This document shows positions 35,559 to 44,255 of a stretch of DNA of 64,000 bases, one piece after another (the stretch's first letter is position 1; the number at the start of each line of letters is the position of its first letter). The notes under the pieces were generated by a model that saw only the letters and a program-made list of their open reading frames with translations, was not told the DNA's origin and did no database searches. The translations under genes were made by a program, and so were the position numbers. The DNA comes from Massilia sp. WG5 (lineage in GTDB: Bacteria; Pseudomonadota; Gammaproteobacteria; Burkholderiales; Burkholderiaceae_D), in assembly GCF_001412595.2 (NCBI RefSeq), contig NZ_CP012640.2, forward strand, positions 248,001-312,000. Reading direction: 5' to 3'.

Positions 35559-36998
35559 ATGCTACGCCAACGCCGTTCCCGTATCCTCGCCACGCTGGGT
35601 CCGTCCAGCGCCACCATCGAACGCATCCGCGCGCTGGCCGATGCCGGCGCCGACGTGTTCCGCCTGAACTTCAGCCATGGCAGCCATGCCGACCATGCCG
35701 CGCGCTTCGAGGCGATCCGCGCGGTGGAGCGCGAGCTGGGCCGGCCGATCGGCATCCTGATGGACCTGCAGGGTCCGAAGCTCCGGATCGGCCGGATGCT
35801 CGGGGGCCGCACGCTGCTGGAGGCGGGGGCCTCGTTCCGGCTGGACCTCGATCCGGCCGAGGGCGACGTGCGCCGCGCCCAGCTGCCGCATCCCGAGATC
35901 TTCGCGGCGCTGCGCCCCGGCGCCGAGCTGCTGCTGGACGACGGCAAGCTGCGCCTGCGCGTGGAATCCTGCGGTCCGGAGCACGCCGGGACCCGCGTGC
36001 TGGTCGGCGGCCCGCTGTCGGACCGCAAGGGCGTGAATGTGCCGGGCGTGCTGTTGCCGATCTCGCCGCTGACCGCGAAGGACCGTGCCGACCTGGCCTT
36101 CGGCCTGGAACTCGGCGTCGACTGGGTCGCGCTGTCCTTCGTGCAGCGTCCGGAAGACATCCGCGAGGCGCGCGCCCTCATCGGCGACAAGGCCTGGATC
36201 ATGGCCAAGCTGGAAAAGCCGGCCGCGATCGATGCGCTGGACGAGATCGTGGCCCTGTCGGACGGCGTGATGGTGGCGCGCGGCGACCTCGGCGTCGAGC
36301 TGCCGCCGCAGCAGGTGCCGGTCCTGCAGCGCCGCATCGTGCACGCGGCGCGCGCCGCCGGCCGCCCGGTGGTGGTGGCGACCCAGATGCTGGAGTCGAT
36401 GACCGCGGCGCCGGTGCCGACCCGCGCCGAGGTGTCCGACGTCGCCGGCGCGATCTATGACGGCGCGGACGCGGTGATGCTGTCGGCGGAATCGGCCTCG
36501 GGCCAGTACCCGGTCGAGGCGGTGGCGGTGATGGACGAGGTGATCCGTGAAGTCGAACGCGACCCGCGCTGGCGGGTGGACCTGGATGCCTCGCATACCC
36601 CGGCCGAAGCGACTACCGCGGATGCGATCTGCTGCGCGCTGCGGCGGGTGGCCAGCCTGCTCGCGCCGGCGGCCATCGTGGCCTACACGGCCAGCGGCGC
36701 CAGCTGCCTGCGCGCCAGCCGCGAACGCCCGGCGACGCCGATCCTGGCGCTCACCCCGCACGCCGCCATCGCCCGCAGGCTTGCGCTGGCCTGGGGCGTG
36801 CATCCGCTGCCCTTCGAGGAAGCGACCACGCTGGGCGGGATGGTCGAGGATGGGGCCGCGGCGGCGCTGCGGCTCGGGCTGGCCGGGGAGGGCGACGACG
36901 TGGTGGTGGTGGCGGGTTTCCCGTCGGGGCAGGCGGGGAGCACCAATCTGCTGCACGTGGTGCGCGTCAGCCAGCACCCTCCAAGGCATCGTAGCTGA
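35559..36998 (+). CDS. pyk: Pyruvate kinase (479 aa)
   Basis: Converts PEP and ADP to pyruvate and ATP. The barrel domain begins [24 protein letters not shown] and [12 protein letters not shown] follow. The signature [19 protein letters not shown] carries the catalytic Lys (about residue 216), and [14 protein letters not shown] and [10 protein letters not shown] complete the site. The C-terminal regulatory domain (about 345-470) is present. Last gene of the gcl unit, so it drains the 2-phosphoglycerate/PEP made from glyoxylate; probably a pathway-specific second pyruvate kinase. Its 3' end overlaps the convergent chemoreceptor by 32 nt. Confidence 0.95.
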   Translation: MLRQRRSRILATLGPSSATIERIRALADAGADVFRLNFSHGSHADHAARFEAIRAVERELGRPIGILMDLQGPKLRIGRMLGGRTLLEAGASFRLDLDPAEGDVRRAQLPHPEIFAALRPGAELLLDDGKLRLRVESCGPEHAGTRVLVGGPLSDRKGVNVPGVLLPISPLTAKDRADLAFGLELGVDWVALSFVQRPEDIREARALIGDKAWIMAKLEKPAAIDALDEIVALSDGVMVARGDLGVELPPQQVPVLQRRIVHAARAAGRPVVVATQMLESMTAAPVPTRAEVSDVAGAIYDGADAVMLSAESASGQYPVEAVAVMDEVIREVERDPRWRVDLDASHTPAEATTADAICCALRRVASLLAPAAIVAYTASGASCLRASRERPATPILALTPHAAIARRLALAWGVHPLPFEEATTLGGMVEDGAAAALRLGLAGEGDDVVVVAGFPSGQAGSTNLLHVVRVSQHPPRHRS

Positions 36999-38583
36999 GC
37001 TGCGCGGCGCGGGTGCGAGGCGGTTCTTTCGCTTCATTTTTTAGCTTGAAGACGCCGACCACCTGCGACAGGTGAAGCGTCTGCTCTTCCAGGCGGCTTG
37101 CGGCCGCCGCCGCTTCTTCCACCATCGCCGCGTTTTGCTGGGTGGTGTTGTCCATCTCCAGGATGGCGAGGTTGATCTGTTCGATACCGACGCTCTGCTC
37201 GCCGCTGGCGCCGGCCAGTTCGTTCATCAATTCGGACACTTTACGGACGGATTCCACCAGCCCGATCATGGCGCTGCCGGCCTTGTCCACCAGGATGCTG
37301 CCGGTCGTGACCTTGGTCACCGAGTCGTCGATCAGGGCCTTGATTTCCTTGGCGGCGCCGGCGGAGCGATGGGCCAGGTTGCGCACCTCGGAGGCGACCA
37401 CCGCAAAGCCGCGCCCCTGCTCGCCCGCGCGCGCCGCCTCGACCGCGGCATTCAACGCCAGGATATTGGTCTGGAAAGCGATGCTTTCGATGACACCGAT
37501 GATGGCGACAACCTTGCGGGAGCTTTCGTTGATCGCTCTCATCGTGGCGACCACTTCCGCAACCATTTCCCCACCCTGGCCGGCCTGGCCGGCAGCCGAT
37601 AGGGCAAATTCCCTGGCCTGGTGCGCGCTGTCGGCGTTGCTCTGGACGAGCGAGGTCAGCTCCTCCATCGAAGACGCGGTTTCTTCCAGGTTTGCGGCCT
37701 GGTTTTCGGTGCGCGACGACAGATCGAGGTTGCCTGCTGCAATTTCTGCGGACGCAATTGCAATGGTATCGGCACCGGAGCGCACTGCGCTTACCGTATC
37801 GATCAGGCTGTCGACCATGGCTTTCAGCGCGGACAGCAAACGCCCGGTTTCGTCATGGCGCGTGACCTCGATCTGTGCGGTCAGGTCGCCGCGCGAAACG
37901 GTTTCGGCCAGCCTGACCGCTTCCTTGATCGGGATCGTGACGGACCTGGTGATCAGGTAGGCAGCGAGGGCCGAGGCCAGTGTTGCGAGAACCAGTAATC
38001 CGCTCAGCAGCACGGTCGTTGAACGCGAGCTTGCGGCGGCTTCCGCGCCGGCCTGGTTCACGCGCTCGGCTTCGTATTTGAGCAGGGCGTCGAGCCGTCC
38101 AAAATACGCGTTCTGGACCGGCACCACGGTCGCGAACAGATAGGCCGTCGCCGCCGCCTTGTCGCCGCCCCTGAATTGCGCGATGGCCTCCGCGCGCTTC
38201 GATGCAAACAGCGAGAAAGCATCTTTTTCGCCGGCGAGCAGCTGCTTCTCGATATCGGATGTCAGCAAACCATTCAGCCGCGCTTCGGCTTCCCCGCTGA
38301 CGCGGTCGGCATCGCCGACCATGTCGAAAAATTTTGCGGCCTGTGCGGGATCGGGTGCCAGCATGGCGTTACGCAAGGCCTGGGCGCCGCGGTTCGCATA
38401 ACTGCGCATGACATTGATTTGTTCGACTGCCACATAGCGTTGAGTCACGATCTGATCGGTCAAGGCGCTGGTGCTGCGAATACGGTCGATGCCGATAATC
38501 GACATCAAAAGCATGATGACGATGACGATGCCAAATCCGATCGCCAGCCGGATCCCGATACGAAAATTAGAAAAGTTCACCAT
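36967..38583 (-). CDS. Methyl-accepting chemotaxis protein (538 aa)
   Basis: Inner-membrane chemoreceptor. TM1 about 12-32, a periplasmic four-helix-bundle (4HB_MCP) domain about 35-185, TM2 about 190-212, HAMP, then the signalling coiled coil with the tip sequence [28 protein letters not shown] hairpin (about 385). Methylation helices flank it. There is no NWETF-type CheR tether at the C-terminus. It lies between the glyoxylate and urate operons, so an attractant from purine breakdown is conceivable, but the ligand cannot be read. Confidence 0.94.
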   Translation of the reverse strand: MVNFSNFRIGIRLAIGFGIVIVIMLLMSIIGIDRIRSTSALTDQIVTQRYVAVEQINVMRSYANRGAQALRNAMLAPDPAQAAKFFDMVGDADRVSGEAEARLNGLLTSDIEKQLLAGEKDAFSLFASKRAEAIAQFRGGDKAAATAYLFATVVPVQNAYFGRLDALLKYEAERVNQAGAEAAASSRSTTVLLSGLLVLATLASALAAYLITRSVTIPIKEAVRLAETVSRGDLTAQIEVTRHDETGRLLSALKAMVDSLIDTVSAVRSGADTIAIASAEIAAGNLDLSSRTENQAANLEETASSMEELTSLVQSNADSAHQAREFALSAAGQAGQGGEMVAEVVATMRAINESSRKVVAIIGVIESIAFQTNILALNAAVEAARAGEQGRGFAVVASEVRNLAHRSAGAAKEIKALIDDSVTKVTTGSILVDKAGSAMIGLVESVRKVSELMNELAGASGEQSVGIEQINLAILEMDNTTQQNAAMVEEAAAAASRLEEQTLHLSQVVGVFKLKNEAKEPPRTRAAQLSYDALEGAG

Positions 38584-38792
38584 TGTTCCATCTACTCAAT
38601 CGAATTGCCCGGTCGCGGCTTGCGGAATTGATATGACGTCGGCACATGCAATGTCCGCACCGGAGCGGAGTGCCGTCGCAATTTTTCTTGGGGGGTAAAA
38701 CAGGGTATCAGTGCGATTCAGGAGAGGCTATTGCTTTCCGCTTCCAGCTTGGTTGGCGTTGCTCTCGTCCAACGGCTATTGTGTGTTCATTA

Positions 38793-38820
38793 CGTCGTCC
38801 CCGCCTTCGCGGGGACGACG
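38793..38820. repeat. REP-like palindromic hairpin downstream of the M20 gene
   Basis: CGTCGTCCCCGC, loop CTTC, GCGGGGACGACG: a perfect 12-bp stem located 23 nt after the minus-strand M20 stop codon. Such GTCCCCGC/GCGGGGAC palindromes occur as dispersed intergenic elements in many proteobacteria. It may also serve as the transcription terminator of the puuE-M20 unit; a GCTTTT follows it on the plus strand, but no T-run follows on the minus strand. Confidence 0.6.
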
Positions 38821-38843
38821 GCTTTTCAGTCTGCGTCTATTAC

Positions 38844-40094
38844 TCAGTCCAGCAAATCGAACAGCGTCCGCGCAATCACCTTGGTCGCGCGGCGCAGGTC
38901 TTTCAGGTCGATATGCTCGTCCGCGCGCTTGGCATTGCTCTCGCCGACCGTGCGCGGGCCGGCGCCGTACAGGACCGCCGGAATCCCGTGCTCGCCGAAC
39001 AGGCGCGCATCGGTGTACAGCGGGGTGCCGGCGGCGCCGATCGGCTCGTCGAACACGGCGCTGGCGTGGCGCGACAGGGCGTCGACCATCGGACGGTTGC
39101 CGTCCAGCGGTTTCAGGGCATTGGCCAGCAGCAGGCGCTTGATCTCGATGCTGATGCCCGGGCAGTCGGCCACCGCCTCCTGGATCAGGCGGCGCAGGCC
39201 GGCTTCGACCTCGGCCGGGTTCTCTTCCGGGATCATGCGGCGGTCCAGCTTCAGCACGACCTTGCCCGGCACCACATTGGTGTTGGTGCCGCCCTCGATC
39301 AGGCCGACATTCAGGTAAGGGTGGTTGATGCCCTTGACCTGGCTGCGGGTCTGCTTGTACAGGGTATTCTGCCCGTACAGCGCGACCAGGATGCGGGTCG
39401 CGGCCTGCAGGGCGTCGACGCCGGTTTCCGGTACGGCCGCGTGGCCCATCTTGCCGTTGACCGTCACTTCCATCTGCAGGCAGCCGTTGTGCGCGGTGAT
39501 GACCTGGTAGCTGAAGCCGGCCGCGATCAGCAGGTCGGGCTTGACCAGGCCTTTTTCCAGCAGCCAGCCCGGACCGAGCTCGCCGCCGAATTCCTCGTCG
39601 TAGGTGAAGTAGAGTTCGACGCCGCCCTTCAGCGGTGCGCCCAGCGCCTCGAGGGCGCGGGTGGCGAAGGTGAAGGTCGCGAAGTCGCACTTGCTGACCG
39701 CCGCGGCGCGGCCGTACAGCTTGCCGTCGGCGATCTCGGCGCCGTAGGGCGGATGGGTCCAGCCTTCGCCCGGCGGCACCACGTCGCCGTGGGCGTTCAG
39801 GGCCACGATGCGCCCTTGACCGTCGCCGTTGCCATAGCGGCGGCGCACGACGAGGTTGGTGATCGTCTCGAGTCCGGCGGCGCGGACGGTATCAAGCGGC
39901 ACCGCATGCTGCTCGGCCTCGAAGCCGAAGTCCTTCAGCAGCTGGGCGGTGCGCTCGGCGTGCGGCGCGTTATTGCCCGGCGGGGTGTCGGTGGGAACGC
40001 GCACCAGCTCCTGCAGGAAGCGCACCTCCTCGTCGAAGTGGGCGTCGATCCAGGCGTCGAGGGTCTCGTAGGGGGCGTTAGTGATCGTAGTCAT
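38844..40094 (-). CDS. M20 family metallohydrolase (416 aa)
   Basis: Zinc amidohydrolase of the ArgE/DapE/CPG2 group. Metal and catalytic signatures: LNAHGDVVPPGEGW (His and Asp, about 92), GRAAAVSKCDFA, the EE pair in TYDEEFGGELGPGW (about 160), a dimerisation domain with KMGHAAVPETGVDAL, and the late His in FGEHGIPAVLYG. The substrate is unknown. It overlaps the uraD-allC gene by 4 nt (ATGA), so it is part of the allantoin unit. A carbamoyl- or ureido-compound hydrolase is reasonable, possibly for the ureidoglycolate step, but nothing in the sequence proves it. Confidence 0.85.
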   Translation of the reverse strand: MTTITNAPYETLDAWIDAHFDEEVRFLQELVRVPTDTPPGNNAPHAERTAQLLKDFGFEAEQHAVPLDTVRAAGLETITNLVVRRRYGNGDGQGRIVALNAHGDVVPPGEGWTHPPYGAEIADGKLYGRAAAVSKCDFATFTFATRALEALGAPLKGGVELYFTYDEEFGGELGPGWLLEKGLVKPDLLIAAGFSYQVITAHNGCLQMEVTVNGKMGHAAVPETGVDALQAATRILVALYGQNTLYKQTRSQVKGINHPYLNVGLIEGGTNTNVVPGKVVLKLDRRMIPEENPAEVEAGLRRLIQEAVADCPGISIEIKRLLLANALKPLDGNRPMVDALSRHASAVFDEPIGAAGTPLYTDARLFGEHGIPAVLYGAGPRTVGESNAKRADEHIDLKDLRRATKVIARTLFDLLD

Positions 40095-41866
40095 GTCGGG
40101 TCCGTGGCAAGTTGGTCGAGGAGGGTTTGGAAAGCACGCACGCACAGTTCGGCGTCGTCATTGGTGATGGATTCGAGCGGGTTGTGACTGATGCCGGCGT
40201 TCTGACCGCGCAGGAACAGCATCGCCTGCGGCATCACCTGGTGCAGCATCATGGCGTCGTGGCCGGCGCCGCTGGGCAGGTGGAACACCGGCAGGCCGAG
40301 GGCGGCGACCGCGCGTTCCCACTGGCGGCGCAAGCCTTCGTCGCAGGGCGCGGCGGCGGCGCGCATGGTTTCCTCGAGCGTGAACGCGAGGCCGCGGCGC
40401 TCGCAGATCGCGCGCAGCTCGGCCTGGATATCCTGCGCGCAGGCGTCGCGCACGGCGTTGGTGGTGGCGCGCACGTCGAGGCTGAAGCGACAGCGGCCCG
40501 GCACCACGTTGATCGAGCCGCTAGGCACCTCCAGCATGCCGACCGTGGCGACCAGGTCGGGTACGGCGGCGGCGCGCTTCTCGGCAAACAGGACCAGTTC
40601 GGCCGCGCCGGCGGCGGCATCGCGCCGCATCGTCATCGGCGTGGTGCCGGCGTGGCTCGCCATGCCGGCGATCTCGCCCAGGAAACGCACGCTGCCGTTG
40701 ATCGAGGTGACCACGCCCAGCGGCAGGTCGGCGTCGTCCAGCACCGGGCCCTGTTCGATATGGGCCTCGACGAAGCCGAGGTAGCGGGCGGGATCGCGCT
40801 GCAGGGCGGCGATTCCCTCGGCGTCCAGGCCGGCGTTCTGCATCGCGTCGCGCATGGTGATGCCCTCGAGGTCCCGCTGGTCCAGCCAGGCCCGGTCGAA
40901 CTGGCCGGTGAGGGCGCCCGAACCGAGGAACACGGCCTTGTAGCGCTGGCCTTCTTCTTCCGCGAAGGCGACCACCTCGATCCCGAAGGGCAGGCGGCGG
41001 TCCTGGCGGCGCAGCTCGCGTACGCAGGCCATCGGCACCAGGATGCCCAGGCGGCCGTCGTACTTGCCGCCGTTGCGCACGGTGTCGTAGTGCGAGCCGG
41101 TCAGCAGGCGTTTGGCCTGCGGGTCGGCGCCGTGGTAAATGCCCACGACATTGCCGACCGCGTCGACCCGGGCTTCGTCGAAGCCGCAGTCGTCGATCAT
41201 CCAGCGCGCCAGCTGGCTGGCGCAGGCGCGGTGCGCGTCGGTCAGGTAGGTGACGCACAGCTCGCCGCGTTCAAGGTAGCCGGGGTCGCTGTGGACGGCC
41301 AGCTGCTCGGCCCAGTCCCACACGTGGTTGCCGAGCACGGGTTCGTGGCCGAACTTGTCGTTCAGGCGGATCTCGGCGATGCGGTGGATGTTGCGCAGGG
41401 CTTCGGCGAATTCGAAGCCGGGCTGGTTGCCCAGGCGGCGCGCGAAGCTCGCGATGATCTCGTGCTTGCCCAGGCCCAGGCCGCGCGGACCGCGCACCGC
41501 CAGGATGAAGGGGAAGCCGAATTTCGCGTTGTAGTCGGCGTTCAGGCGCTGGATGGCGGCAAATTCCTCCGGCGTGCAGTTGGTCAGGCCGGCCTTGTTC
41601 TGTTCGTTCGTCGATTCCGCCGTCAGGGTCTTCGACACCATCGCCTTGCCGGCCAGTTCCGGGTGGGCGCGGATCAGGCCCAGCTGGGCCTCGTGCGGCG
41701 CGCCGCGCACCGCCTCGGCCAGTGCGCGCTTGAGATGGGCCAGGCTGGCGAAGGGGCGCTGCCGCCAGGCCCGCGCCGCGATCCAGGGCGAGTGTTCGTA
41801 GACGCCGTCCAGCAGCGCGGTGAAGCCCGCCTCGTCGGCGGCGTTGAGACTTTCCAGGGTGAGCAT
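40091..41866 (-). CDS. uraD-allC: Fusion of OHCU decarboxylase (UraD) and allantoate amidohydrolase (AllC), 591 aa
   Basis: N-terminal UraD domain (1 to about 173) decarboxylates OHCU to S-allantoin: the catalytic His68 in LIRAHPELAGKA, KFGFPFILAVRG and the terminal RIAEIRLNDKFG are all present. The C-terminal domain (about 180-585) is an M20-type allantoate amidohydrolase: GSHYDTVRNGGKYDGRLG, AFAEEEGQRY with its Glu pair, EAHIEQGPVLD, and SGAGHDAMMLHQVMP with the late His. Two steps that are not consecutive (PuuE acts between them) are thus on one chain. The start at 41866 follows the puuE stop by 2 nt, with GGGAG upstream. Confidence 0.92.
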   Translation of the reverse strand: MLTLESLNAADEAGFTALLDGVYEHSPWIAARAWRQRPFASLAHLKRALAEAVRGAPHEAQLGLIRAHPELAGKAMVSKTLTAESTNEQNKAGLTNCTPEEFAAIQRLNADYNAKFGFPFILAVRGPRGLGLGKHEIIASFARRLGNQPGFEFAEALRNIHRIAEIRLNDKFGHEPVLGNHVWDWAEQLAVHSDPGYLERGELCVTYLTDAHRACASQLARWMIDDCGFDEARVDAVGNVVGIYHGADPQAKRLLTGSHYDTVRNGGKYDGRLGILVPMACVRELRRQDRRLPFGIEVVAFAEEEGQRYKAVFLGSGALTGQFDRAWLDQRDLEGITMRDAMQNAGLDAEGIAALQRDPARYLGFVEAHIEQGPVLDDADLPLGVVTSINGSVRFLGEIAGMASHAGTTPMTMRRDAAAGAAELVLFAEKRAAAVPDLVATVGMLEVPSGSINVVPGRCRFSLDVRATTNAVRDACAQDIQAELRAICERRGLAFTLEETMRAAAAPCDEGLRRQWERAVAALGLPVFHLPSGAGHDAMMLHQVMPQAMLFLRGQNAGISHNPLESITNDDAELCVRAFQTLLDQLATDPT

Positions 41867-41868
41867 GC

Positions 41869-42813
41869 TTACTCCCATGCGAAGGCAGTGTCGGGGTTGA
41901 AGGGATGCACGCGCTTCCAGTGGCGCGCGATGTCGATGCGGCGCGCGACCCAGACCCGGTCGTGCTGCTCGATGTAGTCGAGGAAGCGCTGCAGCGCGCG
42001 GAAGCGTCCCGGGCGTCCGAGCAGGCGGCAGTGCAGGCCGATGCTCATCATCGACGGACGGTCCGCGCCTTCGGCGTAGTGCACGTCGAAGGCGTCGCGC
42101 AGGTAGGACAGGAAGGGATCGCCGTGCGAGAAGCCCTGGGGCAGGGCGAAGCGCATGTCGTTGCAGTCCATCGTATAGGGCACGACCAGTTGCGGCGCCT
42201 GGCTGCCGTGGGTCTTGCGGACCTTCAGCCAGAAGGGCAGGTCGTCGCCATAATAGTCGCTGTCGTATTCGAAGCCGCCGTAGTCGGCCACCAGGCGGCG
42301 CGTGTTCGGGCTGTCGCGGCCGGTATACCAGCCGAGCGGACGTTCGCCGGTCAGGCGCTCGATGGCTTCCATGCCGCGCGCCATGTGTTCGCGCTCGGTG
42401 GCTTCGTCGACGTTCTGGTAGCTGATCCAGCGCCAGCCGTGGCAGGCGATCTCGTGGCCCAGTTCCTTGAAGGCGGCGCCGATGTCCGGGGAGCGTTCGA
42501 GCGCCATGCCGACCCCGAACACCGTCAGCGGCAGGCCGCGCTTCTCGAATTCGCGCAGGATGCGCCAGACCCCGACCCGCGAGCCGTATTCGTAGATGCT
42601 TTCCATGCTCAGGTGGCGGTCGGGGAAGGCGGCCGGGTTGAACATCTCGGACAGGAACTGTTCGCTGCCGGGGTCGCCGTGCAGCACGCTGTTCTCGCCG
42701 CCTTCCTCGAAATTCAGGACGAACTGCACGGCGACGCGGGCCTGGTCCGGCCATTCGGCATGCGGCGGCCGCCGGCCGTAGCCGTGCAGGTCGCGTGGAT
42801 AGCTTTGGGTCAT
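41869..42813 (-). CDS. puuE: Allantoinase PuuE, polysaccharide-deacetylase fold (314 aa)
   Basis: Hydrolyses allantoin to allantoate; unlike classical allantoinases this family is related to NodB deacetylases. Typical start YPRDLHGYGRRPPHAEWP, then VAVQFVLNFEEGGENSVLHGD, FGVGMALERSP, GHEIACHGWRWI (His cluster), GWYTGRDSPNTRRLV and YDSDYYGDDLPFW. Full length. It is second in the GntR-puuE-uraD/allC-M20 minus-strand unit, 31 nt after the GntR stop. Confidence 0.95.
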   Translation of the reverse strand: MTQSYPRDLHGYGRRPPHAEWPDQARVAVQFVLNFEEGGENSVLHGDPGSEQFLSEMFNPAAFPDRHLSMESIYEYGSRVGVWRILREFEKRGLPLTVFGVGMALERSPDIGAAFKELGHEIACHGWRWISYQNVDEATEREHMARGMEAIERLTGERPLGWYTGRDSPNTRRLVADYGGFEYDSDYYGDDLPFWLKVRKTHGSQAPQLVVPYTMDCNDMRFALPQGFSHGDPFLSYLRDAFDVHYAEGADRPSMMSIGLHCRLLGRPGRFRALQRFLDYIEQHDRVWVARRIDIARHWKRVHPFNPDTAFAWE

Positions 42814-42844
42814 GGAGCGCCTCTTGTTCAGGTTGAAGATGGAT

Positions 42845-43564
42845 TCAGTGATTCAGGATGTCGGCCAGGTCGATGCGCTGCTGGTCCATGTGCAGGTTGC
42901 GCTGCACGTTGCCGAGGTGCTTGTCGACCAGGCGCACGGCGGCCTTCACGTCGCGCTTCTCGAAGGCGTCGACGATGGCGACGTGCTCCTCGTGCGATTC
43001 CTCCGCGGACTGGGTGGACTGGCGCATCAGCGCGATCAGGGACGAGCGGGTCAGCAGTTCGCTCAGCATCTGGACCAGCACCTGGTTGCCCAGCATGCGC
43101 GCCAGCACCAGGTGGAAGTCGCCCAGCAGGCGGGTGCGGCCCGGGATCTCGTCGTTCTGCAAGGCTGCCTCTTCCTGCGCCAGGTGTTCGCGCAGCTGGC
43201 GGATCTGGGCGTCGGTGATGGACGCGCACAGCTGTTTGGTAACGGCGGTCTCGAGGATGCTGCGCACTTCGAACACGTCCTGCGCTTCCTCGGCCGTCGG
43301 CTTGGCGACGAAGGCGCCGCGCGCCGGTTCCAGCACTACCAGCCGGTCGCGGCTGAGCTGGTTGAAGGCCTGGCGCACGACGGTGCGCGAGACGTCGAAG
43401 ATGTCGCCGATCTTCTGCTCGGACAGCTTGGTGCCCGGCATCAGGCGGCGGTCCGCGATGGCGTTGGTGATGGAGTCGACGATGCGCTGGGTCGCGCTGC
43501 CGGCCGGCGCCGGGGCGTCGATTTGCGACGGGACGACTTTGAGCGACGGGCGGGAGCGGGTCAT
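42845..43564 (-). CDS. GntR family regulator, FCD subgroup (239 aa)
   Basis: Winged-helix DNA-binding domain (about 25-95: IVDSITNAIADRRLMPGTKLSEQKIGDIF, then SRTVVRQAFNQLSRDRLV) and an all-helical FCD effector domain with the metal-type histidines (DFHLVLARMLGN, SHEEHVAIVDAF, VDKHLGNV). It is the first gene of the puuE unit and divergent from uraH, with a perfect palindrome 50 nt upstream. It probably represses both sides and responds to a purine-pathway intermediate. The start at 43564 is where homology begins. Confidence 0.9.
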   Translation of the reverse strand: MTRSRPSLKVVPSQIDAPAPAGSATQRIVDSITNAIADRRLMPGTKLSEQKIGDIFDVSRTVVRQAFNQLSRDRLVVLEPARGAFVAKPTAEEAQDVFEVRSILETAVTKQLCASITDAQIRQLREHLAQEEAALQNDEIPGRTRLLGDFHLVLARMLGNQVLVQMLSELLTRSSLIALMRQSTQSAEESHEEHVAIVDAFEKRDVKAAVRLVDKHLGNVQRNLHMDQQRIDLADILNH

Positions 43565-43614
43565 GGTGTGCTTTTCAAGTAATCGGTTGACATCGTGTAG
43601 TTGACTTCCTGAAT

Positions 43615-43660
43615 AAAGTGTATACACTTTTTTTGGAAATGAAAACATAAAGTGTATGCA
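43615..43660. promoter_or_regulatory. GntR operator region between GntR and uraH
   Basis: AAAGTGTATACACTTT at 43615-43630 is a perfect 16-bp palindrome centred on GTATAC, the core typical of FCD-type GntR operators. A half-copy, AAAGTGTATGCA, follows at 43649-43660. Both lie in the divergent promoter region of the two urate-pathway units. Confidence 0.75.
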
Positions 43661-43702
43661 ATCCGATCAAATTTCCTACCACGCTCACCACCAAGGAGAA
43701 TC

Positions 43703-44059
43703 ATGGGACACCTCAGCACCCACGTGCTCGACACGATGAACGGCTGCCCGGCCGCCGGCATGAAAGTCACCCTGCAGTCGCTCGACGGCGCCGAACCCCG
43801 GACCGTCAAGAGCCTGATCCTGAACGCCGACGGCCGCAACGACGGCGGTCCGCTGCTCGACGCCGGCGCCATGGCGGCCGGACGCTACCGGCTGGTGTTC
43901 TCGGTCGCGGCCTACTTCCGCGGCCGCGGCGTCGAGCTGCCGGAGCCGCCCTTCATCGACGAGGTGCCGATCGATTTCGGCATCGCCGATGCGGCCGGCC
44001 ACTACCATGTGCCGCTGCTGGTCAGCCCTTGGGCTTACTCGACCTACCGGGGTTCCTAG
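43703..44059 (+). CDS. uraH: 5-hydroxyisourate hydrolase (118 aa)
   Basis: Transthyretin-related protein hydrolysing 5-hydroxyisourate to OHCU. Seen: GHLSTHVLDTMNGCPAAGM (catalytic His9-type residue), KSLILNADGRNDGG (Arg), and the C-terminal signature YHVPLLVSPWAYSTYRGS that separates the enzymes from transthyretin. Length typical. AAGGAG upstream of the ATG. First plus-strand gene after the GntR operator; puuD follows after 196 nt. Confidence 0.96.
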   Translation: MGHLSTHVLDTMNGCPAAGMKVTLQSLDGAEPRTVKSLILNADGRNDGGPLLDAGAMAAGRYRLVFSVAAYFRGRGVELPEPPFIDEVPIDFGIADAAGHYHVPLLVSPWAYSTYRGS

Positions 44060-44102
44060 GCCGGCAACACATGCGATAAAATTTTTATATCCAACGATAA
44101 AA

Positions 44103-44118
44103 AAATCGTATACAGTTA
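44103..44118. promoter_or_regulatory. Second candidate GntR site in the puuD upstream region
   Basis: AAATCGTATACAGTTA matches 12 of 16 positions of the perfect palindrome 488 bases upstream and shares the GTATAC core. It lies in an AT-rich 196-bp gap between uraH and puuD, suggesting that puuD-permease-porin has its own promoter under the same regulator. Confidence 0.4.
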
Positions 44119-44255
44119 TTTTCGTCGCCGCGGAGCACATCGGAGAGCCGGCCCGGCCGGTCCACCATGGTTGCGATGTTTTGCCCCTCACAGAGCCCGC
44201 TGTGGTGAAGGGAACGCAGGTCATGACGGCCTGCCTTCTTTTCGCTTGAGGCTCT

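Noticed and set aside
40112..41977. Open frame of 621 codons on the plus strand
   Set aside because: Mirror of the uraD-allC and puuE genes; no domain visible.
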